A stretch of 64,000 bases of DNA from Margaritispora aquatica. Lineage: Eukaryota > Ascomycota > Leotiomycetes > Helotiales > Discinellaceae. The DNA lies in NCBI GenBank assembly GCA_007644065.1, contig VJWN01000040.1:62001-126000 (forward strand), given 5' to 3'. The notes beneath the pieces are model-generated. The model did no database searches. It had not been told where the DNA came from and saw only the letters and a list, made by a program, of their open reading frames with translations. Shown piece after piece: positions 49,848 to 59,758 of this stretch (the first letter of the stretch is position 1; each line of letters starts with the position of its first letter). The translations under genes and the position numbers were made by a program.

Positions 49848-51109
49848 TCAAACGGAAACTCCCTCTTTGCCGAGCAGCATCGACTTGTTCTCCTCTATCC
49901 AAGTCACCACTTTCAAGAACGCCTCCAACCACTCCAACTCCCTACTATCATGCGGTGCCCGTCTCTTTCTTGGACAAAGATGCATTCCTGCATTGTTGGC
50001 ATTGTCGATGAGAAATGTGGGCCGCACGATGTTGCCTCCAGGAGGAAAATTAGGCCATCTTATACGTGGAACTACTCGTAACGGAGAGCCCGTATAAACC
50101 TGCGCGAGACCGTTCATAACAATTTTCAATGATGCAGCGATGGTCTCGGGATATTGGAAGTCGCTATGCTTGGTGGTAGGTTTGAGATGGTATCTTGCAT
50201 TGCGTCGAATGGATGGATCGTCCATTGAGAGCTCTTTAAAGGTTTCTTCAAAGTCTTCACCCTTATTGTCAGGAGGATTAATCCGGACTACCTCCAAGAA
50301 AGACCACAGATATCGGTCATATGGCACAAGAATGAGACCATCGATGCCCCATCCGCAATTAGAGATGTTATAGACAATTGTATGATCCGCAAGGATCTTT
50401 CTGGCAATGCCTCGGAATCTGTTGACAATATGTGCAGTATTTACCCTTGCAGGGCCTTGATCGGGGTCGAGAGGTTTCTTCAACATGATCTTTCCTGGAT
50501 AGGCAGATATGAGATCAGCTGCTTTCATCCAATGGGCAGCCTTTTCGACGTTAAGGTTGCTCTTGGCGGTCTTGATCCAATTCCAGCAAGCCCAGTATGC
50601 GGGCAATGGATCTTCTGAACTTAACGGGGGCATAATAGGCAAAGGAGAGTTTGTATATGGGGAGAGGACATTGAGCTCGGGGGCAGAGAGTTGGGCGTGT
50701 GTTCTGATGCTCGAGATGAGGAAAGTTCGGAGTCGTGCTTCATAATCCCATCCTATGGTGGGAGTACCGTATATTTGGAGGCTGTAATCCAGAAGTAAAG
50801 AGGTGCGAGTCCATCGCTTCATATCACGGAACAGAATGTAGTAGTCAACGACACTGTCGATCTGTGCTTGAGATCTGAAGAGACGACCATATCGCATGTG
50901 AGATGTGACGCATGAGTCCAGGTAGGCAATTTTGTGAGATATTATCTGTAAGATCTTCTCGACCTATGATTATGTTAGCATATTACATACATCTCAAATA
51001 AAGCTCTACCTACTCCAAGATCGTCGAGAACTTTGTGCACAAGCTCTCGTGGGAATTTGGTGAGACCTTGAATGAAGGCTGGTGGCCGAGTCGGTATAGC
51101 GGGGTCCAT
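49848..51109 (-). CDS. Hypothetical protein with F-box-like N-terminus
   Basis: Two exons (51014-51109 and 49848-50963, intron 50964-51013) encode 403 residues. The first exon has LTKFPRELVHKVLDDLG followed by VEKILQIISHK across the junction, like the start of fungal F-box-like proteins, where a short leucine-rich helix pair follows a Pro. The rest is ordered with many aromatic residues (YWACWNWIKTAKSNL, YDRYLWSFLEVVRINPP, GNIVRPTFLIDNANNAG) and no domain I can name. Such proteins are usually adaptor subunits of SCF ubiquitin ligases, but here only the N-terminus suggests it. It diverges from the SDR gene, with 298 bp between starts. Confidence 0.72.
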
Positions 51110-51407
51110 TTTAGCTGCTGTTTTGGTTTTATGGGTGTCTGTGCATCGTTAAGGACGACAGCTCAGACTCTGATAGTTTTCTGGAAGCTCACTGGAAAGT
51201 TAATCAGCGCAGATAAGGTGAGCCAGATTTCAAAAGACTTAAATGCTCAAAAAATACAAGGAGAAATGTTTAGTCACGTTGCTTGGCCACGGCTCAGCGG
51301 CCCCGCTTACATTTCTGCACTGCCCAACAACTTCAACTTGGTGCAGCAATTTTACACATCGTTCAAAATCTGTCTAAGATTCTCTCATACTTTCAACTTG
51401 CGCGACT

Positions 51408-53162
51408 ATGCTGGAATCGGAGGCATTATGTCGAGAGTATTTGAAAACTCAAAGTGTGCCCACGATTGCTCGCCAAATTCGACGAGACCAGGAGGCATGC
51501 CAAGGCCGTCGACTACCCAGTCTTCTCGTCAATTATCTTCCAGCTGCTGGCTCAGAGCTGGCAGACGAGATAGCTCTTGAGCTATGTCCAGATACAGCTA
51601 TATATGGGAGGTCGATCACTCGAGCTCAGTATTCTGGTATCATTGGAAGTATCAAGTCCTACCTTCATCAGATGAGCCACTCATCCAGGTTGGAAAAGTT
51701 ACCGATAACTCAAGCTGAAGAGTATAGACCTTCAAGTACAGAGATACAGACTACGCTTGGTGTTCTTGACTTCTGTCTCAAAAACGATAACGTCCTCGGC
51801 CTCAATCTGAAGACCCCCTTGGAAGACATCTTTCAAATTTTGAACGCACAACTTCAGCATACGAAATCAAGCGAGTCACTTAATCAGCCTGAGACACCTT
51901 CGGGTGTACCACAAAACAGGACAATGAAAAAGTGTTATATTTGTCAATTCACTCTTGTTCTCCCGCACCCTGAGTACCACTCGCTATGCAAACAATGTGG
52001 AGATTTCAATCTTGCATCAGGGGGTCTCTCGCTTCCAGAGAGCCTCCAGCTTCACGGCAAGACAGCTCTTGTCACCGGAGGTCGTCTCAATTTGGGGTAC
52101 CACACTGCACTTCGACTTCTTAGATGCGGTGCCAAGGTCATCATTTCAACGCGATACCCTCGCGATGCCGAAACGAGGTACATGGCTGAGCGTGACTTTC
52201 AGTCGTGGAAGGATGTCATAAAGATTGTTGGTGCGGACTTCAGAGCTGCTGCTGATGTGTTTCAGCTCGTAAATGTCGTGCAGGAACAGTTGGTGGAATG
52301 GAGTGAGGATGGTGTTGCAAGCTTGGATATTCTCATCAACAATGCTGCGCAGACGTGGACCGATCCTTTGAAAGTCGAACGACAAGCTGTAGAGTATGAG
52401 GAACATTTGTTGAAGGAGAATGGAAGCACACCAAGCGCTCTATTGAAAGCGCCGCTTGAGTATCAGCCAAGAGTAAGAGGAGGAGTGCAAAGCTTACAGC
52501 TTCGTGCTTTCGAATCAAGTCACCTCGCAGACACTCCCATGTCTTCTATGCTAGGATCCAATACGAGTGATCAATTTGAAGATTCTCTAGCTAATTACGA
52601 GAAACATGTCAAGACCTCTTGGCTACAGTCAATATACGAGATCCCCTACGAGGACGTCATCTCTGCACATTCAGTCAACACTTTCGTCCCTTTGATCCTT
52701 CTCAAGGAGCTTCTCCCATTCATGGGCGTCCTTCGGCCTCCAGGCCAGCCACGCCCTCACAAAAGCAAACCAAGCAAGCCTCTCGGCCATGTCATCAATG
52801 TCTCCTCACGCGAAGGTGTTTTCGAGTCCAAACCAGGTGCTTCCACGAAGCGCGGGCATCACGTACATACCAACCTCACCAAAGCCGCGCTCAACATGCT
52901 TACCGAGACTGAAGCGGGTCCAGCGTGGAAGTTGAGGAGGGTGGCGATTAATTCGGTTGATCCAGGGTATCTGAGTGCTGCGCCTGAGATTGAGGAGCGG
53001 TGGAAGCGGGAGGGAGGAGATGGGTGTCCTATTGGGTGGGAAGATGGAGCTGGGAGGGTGTTGTGGCCAATCGCTGTTGGTGAGAGAGGCGATGGATTGA
53101 TTTGGGGGAGGTTCTTGAAGCATTATGGCAGCACGGTGATAGATGTTGGTGTTGGTCGTTGA
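51408..53162 (+). CDS. Short-chain dehydrogenase/reductase-like protein with N-terminal zinc motif
   Basis: A single uninterrupted frame of 584 residues. The first 170 residues are ordered but unassigned. A four-Cys motif follows (Cys176-x2-Cys179 and Cys194-x2-Cys197, in CYICQF and YHSLCKQCGDFN), likely zinc-binding. The Rossmann domain starts near residue 217: TALVTGGRLNLGYH (cofactor loop), AKVIISTRYPRDA, LDILINNAAQTW, and the active-site Ser in VINVSSREGVF. Where the SDR family has Tyr-x3-Lys, this protein has HTNLTKAALNM, with Thr at the Tyr position and His just before. Inserts of about 100 residues separate the NNAA motif from the Ser motif. It probably binds NAD(P) but may not be a classical dehydrogenase; it could be regulatory or use another proton donor. 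Confidence 0.85.
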   Translation: MLESEALCREYLKTQSVPTIARQIRRDQEACQGRRLPSLLVNYLPAAGSELADEIALELCPDTAIYGRSITRAQYSGIIGSIKSYLHQMSHSSRLEKLPITQAEEYRPSSTEIQTTLGVLDFCLKNDNVLGLNLKTPLEDIFQILNAQLQHTKSSESLNQPETPSGVPQNRTMKKCYICQFTLVLPHPEYHSLCKQCGDFNLASGGLSLPESLQLHGKTALVTGGRLNLGYHTALRLLRCGAKVIISTRYPRDAETRYMAERDFQSWKDVIKIVGADFRAAADVFQLVNVVQEQLVEWSEDGVASLDILINNAAQTWTDPLKVERQAVEYEEHLLKENGSTPSALLKAPLEYQPRVRGGVQSLQLRAFESSHLADTPMSSMLGSNTSDQFEDSLANYEKHVKTSWLQSIYEIPYEDVISAHSVNTFVPLILLKELLPFMGVLRPPGQPRPHKSKPSKPLGHVINVSSREGVFESKPGASTKRGHHVHTNLTKAALNMLTETEAGPAWKLRRVAINSVDPGYLSAAPEIEERWKREGGDGCPIGWEDGAGRVLWPIAVGERGDGLIWGRFLKHYGSTVIDVGVGR

Positions 53163-53599
53163 GAAATGGAAGCGAATAAGGATATTCGGAAAACAGGATT
53201 GTGCTTGATTCTTGATCCAGCTTCAATGTCTACCCCGACATAGCCATATATTCGTCTAGACCTTCCAGCTTTAAAGCCACCATTATACACGCGTCATCTT
53301 TAAGATCGGGAGCCTTATTCATTCAGAATACCTGTGCATAGGCCAATTATGTAGCGCACAGACGAGACGACTAAGCTTCACTGGATCAGGTTGTTAGCTG
53401 TATGCCGGCTTCCGGCCGGCCGGGTGGACGAATATAATCCCGTCTGATGCAGCTACGAATCCTAAAAGCTTAATGCATGAACTGTTACTCATGCTTCTAC
53501 AACTATTGTATATAGTCCTCGAGATGATGCTCCATAGAGACGTAATTTTCACCTCTCTTCACTCGTTTCCTCGCTCACTCATTTTCATATTCATTCATC
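53163..53599. other. Intergenic: 3' end of SDR and promoter of acetyltransferase
   Basis: No gene supported. Contains a short GC-rich palindromic patch (near 53405-53423) within otherwise AT-rich sequence. Confidence 0.5.
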
Positions 53600-54309
53600 A
53601 TGGCGTCCACTGAAATTATAACAGGAGGGAAAGGTAACATTCGCCTCCATGCCCGAAGTTGACAAGTGTCATCTGATTAAATCATACAGAGCATGTTTCT
53701 AAAGCCTCAAATCTTCTCGCCAAAGCATTTGTGAACGACCCGACATTCAACTATATCTGTGGCTCTCTCACCAAAGAGCGTCGTCTCGCTTATTTCCCTA
53801 CCGCCTTCAAAATCTTCCTTGACGCTACCACTAAAGACGCCAGCGTCATTTCTTTTACCTCTGACTTCCAGTCCTGCGGCGTTCTCATCCCACCAGGTCA
53901 CCACCCTCTGCCACCAATCCGTGAAGCAGAGCTCATGCTGCGAAGCGGCATCCACGACATGCTGTGGACACTGCGGTGGGGCGGGTATAGTCGATTGATA
54001 GACGTCTCAGGTCAAGGAAAGGCACTAAAGCACGAGATCTTTGGAGACCGAGAGACCTTTTACTATATCTTCTTCCTAGGGACGCTGCTGGAAGCGAGGG
54101 GAAAGGGATTGTGTTCGAAGGTTATTAAACATTTTCAAGACCTTGCGGAGAAGGCTGGAAAGCCGATTTGGCTGGAGGCTGCGGATGAGAAATGTATGGG
54201 CCTGTACAAGAAGAATGGGTTTGTGGTTGTAAGAGAGATGAAGATTGCTGTTGGGAAAGCGGCTAGTGATGGGGAGTTGAAGGTTGGTGGTGAGGGATTC
54301 AGTGTTTGA
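53600..54309 (+). CDS. GNAT-family N-acetyltransferase
   Basis: Two exons (53600-53633 and 53690-54309, intron 53634-53689) encode 217 residues. The N-terminus (EHVSKASNLLAKAFVNDPTFNYI) is the usual first helix of this GNAT group. The acetyl-CoA-binding motif is LGTLLEARGKGLCSKVIKHF, followed by AGKPIWLEAADEKCMGLYKKNGF, the conserved strand-helix of motif B. Substrate unknown; fungal relatives are annotated generically. The start in the short first exon (MASTEIITGGK) is needed to give an ATG; without it the long frame lacks a good start. Confidence 0.86.
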
Positions 54310-54797
54310 GGGATGATTTGGAGACCTAATACAGAGTTGACAAAGCTAGGTATAAGTAATGATAGAGGAAATTGATACAGCTGCAATATTTGGTCAACAG
54401 GTATAGAATAAGAATAATTCACATGGCTGCGTTCAATGGAGATTCTTCGCGATCATGTGACATAACTTATCATTGAGTTTCAGTGCAATGTTTTGTTGGC
54501 AAAAGCCAGTCAGTACTTGAAGCAAGATAAACTTGAAATTTTTCTTTATTAGGCTAACGGTGTCGTTGTTGCTACTATAAGTCAAGCTTTTTCAAGTTGG
54601 AGACACAAAATATGATCACGTAGAGGCATTAGTAAGCAATCTTACTTAGATCATTTCAAGGTTCATAGGCCATCGACTTATCCATCATTCTCTTCCTGGT
54701 GTGTACCGCATCTTTGCTTCATCAATATACTCTGATGAATGATTTTTGACTTCAAAAGCCATCAAAGCGTCCTCTGCAACCTACTCCCAAGGTCACA
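54310..54797. other. Intergenic, no gene seen
   Basis: About 490 bp of AT-rich sequence between tandem plus-strand genes. Confidence 0.5.
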
Positions 54798-55451
54798 ATG
54801 AAACGCCAAAATACAACCTCACTGAGCATCTTCAGCCGCAAATCCCAAGTAACATACACCCTCCCTTCACCACCGTACTCCTCCCCAGTCGTTACCATTA
54901 CGGTCCCTCCTCATTCAACCTGGACATCAGGACTGCACTGGCACGCCACGCACACCGAATACCTCTCCATCATCCAAGGATCCGCCCTCGTGACTTTGCA
55001 CGGTCAAACACGAGTCTACACGCCCAAAGACGGCATCATCGTCGTGTCAGCCTATGCACAGCATGAATGGAAACGCGCTGAAGTTGGTGGTGAAGAGCTG
55101 ATTGTGAAGGAGTGGACGGATCCCGAGGATGGGGAGAAAGAGGTCTTCTTTAGGAATTTGAGCAGTGTTTTGCTTGAGGCTGGGAGACCAGCAACGTCTT
55201 TGAAGGGTTGGTGGGTTGAGGTGCAGCTGTGGATGGTGTTTTGAGAGTTGGATAATTGGCCTGTGGTTTTTGATTGCTCGAGTATGCCGCTCATGGGTGA
55301 GTGGCTGGAGTGGATGGTTACGTATTTGCTGTTGCGATTTGCTGTGGTGCTTGGTGGATTGGTGGGGATGAAGGGGAGATATGAGGAATATACTCCGCCT
55401 ACGAAAGATGCGACAACGTTAAGTGGCAAGCAGAAACAGAAGAGCATTTGA
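54798..55451 (+). pseudogene. Cupin-domain membrane protein interrupted by an in-frame TGA
   Basis: The frame opens at ATG 54798 and runs 148 codons to TGA at 55242. It contains a cupin core: GLHWHATHTEYLSIIQGSA gives His47-x-His49-x4-Glu54-x6-Gly61, and GIIVVSAYAQHEW carries the second-motif His. Directly after the TGA the same frame stays open for 68 codons to 55451 with ordered sequence: LDNWPVVFDCSSM, a hydrophobic helix (WMVTYLLLRFAVVLGGLVG) and RYEEYTPPT. A C-terminal membrane helix ending in this kind of Tyr-Glu-Glu-Tyr tail is what I expect of fungal cupin proteins of this sort, so the TGA looks like a nonsense change (CGA to TGA would give Arg). No intron removes it. Alternatively the truncated 148-residue cupin is functional. 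Confidence 0.6.
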
Positions 55452-55569
55452 TGGTATAATTTCAATAAAATTCGCAGGTACAGATGTAAAATCAGGAAAA
55501 AAATTATTTTGTAAGTGCGTACTCTTTCATGGTGAACTATGAGACTAAAATGTGCGCACAAATAGAGCA

Positions 55570-57178
55570 TCAGGAAGTCACTTGGTGTGTCTGTCCTTCG
55601 CCCCCAACTTCTTCGACTTCAACTCGTTTAAGCTCAACTTGTTTGACCCCATCACCATCATCAACCGCCGCATTGCCATTCACGCCTTCGACCTCGATTG
55701 CTTCCCTCTCGACCTCTTCTCCTTCTCCCTCAGCGAATTCTTCAAGACCGAATTGCTTGTAGAATCTCTTTCTCAAGCTCCAAGATTCTCCATTTTCCTG
55801 AGCGTCAAGCCATGCTTTAATGTCCCCAGACCGGAAAGGATCATTGCAGGTGTAGACTGCCGCCTCAAAATCAGCCAATACCATTCCATCCTTATAAACT
55901 TCCATCCACTCAGGCGAAAGAGCCTCCATCTCCTCCAGGAACACAGTCTGGAGCTTGGTTAGTTCATACTCCAACATATGCTCCCAGAATATCTCGCACA
56001 TCTCCTCGTGGTCAACACCGGGCGTCATGTAAAGCTCGACACCTGGGGCCATTGCATCGATGTCACTCTGGTGATCGGCATATCTTGACCTGTCGGTTTT
56101 CTTGCTACGGGGCTTAGACTCCAAGAAGTAAGGCATCGTACAAGCCTTCCAAATAGGTACCGTGGTAACATTTTCCCAATCCACGACTCCTGTAATATTC
56201 CCGTTGTCATCGACGAGAACATTGGTCATGTTTAAATCGTCATGAAACAAGATGTATTGATCATTGGCGTTGGAAGGAAAGTACTTTGGAAGCAGTTCGA
56301 GTAGCCTTTCAATGTTACGTGTCCCAAACTGAACTTCTTCGACCTCGTCTTCGTCCTCTGCTTTTTCAAGGAGCCTCTGCTGATCTACCAGATGAAGCTC
56401 AAGGCGCGCTCGGAGTCAGTCATGTGGGTCTGAATTGTTAGTTGTTATGCTCTGGAAATGCCAAGTATCTCGATGGATACACAAACAACTTACTAGTGAA
56501 AGGCCCTTTTGATAGTTCTGTCTTTGCAAGGGCATCTCCATAGAAGAAGGGTATTGAGACAATTCGGCCCAATGCTGACAAGCCAGGATTCTGCACGGGC
56601 CTAAGATTGTCGGGCTTGGTGGTGGATTGAAAGATGTGACCAATTTCTAGAAAACGAAATTGATGCATCTGAATTTGGAACTTGGCTATTTTCTTCACAA
56701 CATTCCTCTGTGCATCTTCTGAAAGTTTCCTCCAAGCGACTTCCAACGTCTTTCCAGGTAGCATCTCCATTAGAATCCACTCAAAGCCAAGCTCATTATG
56801 GCCATCTCGACAATCATCATAAGCGAAAATGCGAGGTGTGGGGATGTCCGTACTGTCGCGCACGAAATTGATGGTGGCAACCTCGCTATTTGTTTTGAAG
56901 AATGGATCAACTGGCAGAGTAACCCGCATCAGCGAGCTGCCAGCTGAGTCTGTCTCGATCTTGAACAGTTTATTGAAAGCTCCTTCTGCATAGGCTGCGA
57001 CGAGGCATTTCTCATCGTTCTTTAATTTGTTGTTGATTCTTTAGGATTGTTGGTGGAAATCTCGCGCACGAAGATTCCTGAGGTGTTTGCGGAATGAGAT
57101 CGCCTTCGCAACTTGAGAAAGCCCCTCAGCTTTATACTTATTTGCAAAAATTGAATATCGCACTAGCGTGAAGGTCAT
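55570..57178 (-). pseudogene. Aminoglycoside phosphotransferase (APH)-family kinase gene with two in-frame stops
   Basis: The coding frame is split by an intron (56430-56493, GTAAGT...TTCAG) into a 5' part down to 56494 and a 3' part 55570-56429. Kinase-fold features: YAEGAFNKLFKIE, LMRVTLPVDP, ELGFEWILMEMLPGKTLEVAWRKL, the catalytic loop FHDDLNMTNVLVDD (His-x-Asp-x4-Asn) and VVDWENVTTVPIW with the metal-binding Asp. TGA at 56416-56418 falls just after the intron in NPHD*LRARLEL, where relatives have Trp. TAA at 57041-57043 lies upstream between RDFHQQS and RINNKLKNDEKC, in the same frame. The start at 57178 is tentative. If the upstream part is a spurious frame and the true first exon lies elsewhere, only the TGA remains as a lesion. 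Substrate unknown. Confidence 0.65.
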
Positions 57179-57423
57179 GTGAATCACCTCAATTGAACCA
57201 ATGGATGAGGTGGATATCCTAACCATTGTGAATACCAAATGAATGGCATATTCGCGTTAACCACCACCGGAATTGAGTTCCTATAAATTGGGACTGCGAA
57301 GGAACCTATTTCCTTTTTATACTCTACCAAACCAAATTGACAACCAATTCTAAAAGAACCAACACACAAATCTCAAATCTTTCAACACGACTCGTTACTT
57401 ATTTATTCTCTACCTGCTTCAAA

Positions 57424-57824
57424 ATGCCTAACGCCAAGACCTTAATCGAGCAGTTCATCGAGGACATCAAGGACGAGAAGTTGAGTGGATTCTCCGAGAC
57501 TGGCGGAACCGAGATCTGTGGCGATGTAAACTTCCGCTTAGATATGCAAGGCGTAAGTCCAATAACCATAACCGCTACTTCACAAGTATTCTTCAGCTTT
57601 CAATACTGACATTTTCGGTCTTGCAGATGACCACTGAAAACCCAAAGTAACACACCTTGCAGGTTCAGATCAACAAAGGCACCAAGATCCCTACCCTGAA
57701 GAACTACGCTGGTGCCACCGTCGCATTTCTCCTTGTCTCCAGAGACAATCCTTCATCTCCTGCCACCATTCGTGACAGTCTAGTTACCAAGATCGCGGTC
57801 AATGGCGATGCCACTCCCAAGTAA
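57424..57824 (+). CDS. Small conserved-looking protein of unknown function
   Basis: Two exons (57424-57552 and 57663-57824, intron 57553-57662) encode 96 residues, beginning MPNAKTLIEQFIEDIKDEKL and ending LVTKIAVNGDATPK. The middle spans the junction as NFRLDMQG|VQINKGTKIPTL and includes YAGATVAFLLVSRDNPSSP, which could form short beta strands. No signal peptide, no Cys pair, no domain I recognise. A second possible acceptor (TTGCAG ending 57626) would put a stop seven codons later and give about 50 residues. The promoter region is short, with a C/A-rich leader as in expressed fungal genes. Confidence 0.65.
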
Positions 57825-58616
57825 TTGGTCAACAACACTCGTGAACGGAAACATGCATATGGCGGTGGTTGGCTTGCTTGGGGTATGGTTTGGGGGACAG
57901 CATAATGGCGTTGGTTAGGGCACAATCATGGCTGGAGCAATGGTTACATGCATGTGATAGAGATTAGCTTGCCTGGGGCTGAAGTTGATGAAATCACCAC
58001 AGTGTTTTGGCAAAGTTAGCGATAGACAATCCGCTCGAGGACAATCATACCTTTTGTTCTTCTGTTACCAAAAATCCACCTCACCTGTGCTGCGCTTATT
58101 GAATTATTGCCTGAAAGTTCGCAATTAATAGCCTTAGTGATGCTCAAAGGCAATTCAGCAATTGGAAAGTTCTAATTTGAGGCCTACTTGTTTGTCTTAG
58201 CCTGTTCTAATCCGCCTGCTGTTCCAACCCAAGGTTCAGTATTGCGAAGTTCCCAAAACTTACGAAATTCTCGAAAATTGCGCAAATAGACACTTCGACT
58301 TATCAACATCATAAACACGAAGCTAACTAAAGAATCCATGCCCTCCCAATATAATCAGATCTTTTGCGGAAGCTGCCTATCGACTATCCCATAGCCAGTC
58401 ATAGAAAGCATACTATTCTTCACGTTGGCGGAGGTCGCCGCTTATTCCATACTGAAGTGAATTTAAGCGAATCAAGATCCACGAATCATGTGATCATCCA
58501 TGCATCTCCATGCATTTTTGTTGTTATAATACCACTGACCTCATCTCAAGCGTTGGATATTTCTATTAAGTTGCATTTTAATCTTATATATTCTTACAAC
58601 TCAAATATTCTTCATA
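57825..58616. other. Intergenic, no gene seen
   Basis: About 790 bp between tandem plus-strand genes; AT-rich with short frames only. Confidence 0.5.
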
Positions 58617-59758
58617 ATGGATGCTTCTCAGGCACCACCGATCCTGGACTTCTCTGGTAAGTTGTTGTTTTTCACCTTCAGTATTCGGATACTCGGATGG
58701 TACTGAGAATCGACAGCGTTTAGAAGAGATAATACCGAAGCGCGAGTTCAACTCATCCAGCATATACGCTCTGCCTGCCAAGACAAGGGTTTCTTTCAGC
58801 TCACCAACCACGGCATCTCCTCAGACCTGCAATCACGTGTCTTCGAAGCATCAAAAGCTTTTTTCGCCCTGCCAAAAGAAGAGAAAGCAAAGCTAGACAT
58901 GAAGAAGAACAAGTACAATCGCGGTTATGAGAGGCATGGTTCACAGATGCTTGAGGCCGGTACGGCGCCAGAGACGAAAGAGGCTTATTATCTTGGCGAG
59001 CACTTGGCGAAAGATGATCCAAGATCTGTAAGAGGGGATTACAATTGTGGCCCGAATCTATATCCTGAGAGTCTGGGGGCGGAGTTTGAAGAGGTTTGCA
59101 TGGAGTATTGGCAAGCGATGAAAAGGTTTGTCCTCAACTTTTCTGATGAATGTGGCAGCGCTTACTAACCCTTGTGCAGCTTGGCGATAGATGTTATGAA
59201 AGCCCTGGCTCTGGGTCTTGAACTGAAGGAGAGTTTCTTTGATGAGTTCGTGACAGATGCAGTGGCAACACTAAGGTATATCCACTACCCACCAACATCA
59301 ACCACCGATGAAAAAGCCCGAGGTATGTAAATTTCCTCGATTCTTCACTTGTCCGGTGAAAAATGTTGACTTTGCCAGGTATTGGTGCACATCGAGACTT
59401 TGGCTGTGTAACTTTGTTATTGCAGGATCAAGTCGGTGGACTCCAAGTCCTGGACGTGAACAACGGAGAATGGCTCGATGTCAAACCTGTCCCAGGAGCA
59501 TATGTTGTCAATCTTGGGAATCTGATGATGCGCTGGACAAATCACAAGTATACATCTAACCTCCATAGAGTGATGAATTTCTCGAACGAAGAAAGATACT
59601 CGATTCCGTTCTTCTTCGCGGGCAATCCCAACTACATGTTCGATTGCATTCCAGGGTGTGAAGGTGAGGAAGGATGGGAAATGCCTGAGAAGATGTCAGT
59701 TGGCGGTTTCTTGAGGAGACAGTTTGACTCCAGCTATGGGAGACCGGTGAAACCATGA
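58617..59758 (+). CDS. 2-oxoglutarate/Fe(II)-dependent oxygenase (isopenicillin N synthase-like)
   Basis: Four exons (58617-58656, 58717-59125, 59180-59322, 59379-59758) encode 323 residues. The N-terminal DIOX_N part has ILDFS, RSACQDKGFFQLTNHGIS and FFALPKEEKAKLDM. The C-terminal double-stranded beta-helix keeps the iron ligands His202 and Asp204 (IGAHRDFGCVTLLLQD) and His260 (TSNLHRVMNF), and the 2-oxoglutarate-binding pair Arg270 and Ser272 (RYSIPFFFAG). YNRGYERHG and LPLYPESL-like segments fit the small-molecule oxygenases of plants and fungi (GA-oxidase/IPNS type). Substrate cannot be read. There is no obvious biosynthetic cluster nearby; its neighbour is a polygalacturonase. Confidence 0.9.

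Noticed and set aside
48726..57178. Alternative genetic code or selenocysteine as explanation of the in-frame stops
   Set aside because: Intact genes in the same window end at TGA and TAA normally, both stop types occur internally, and ascomycetes lack selenocysteine insertion.
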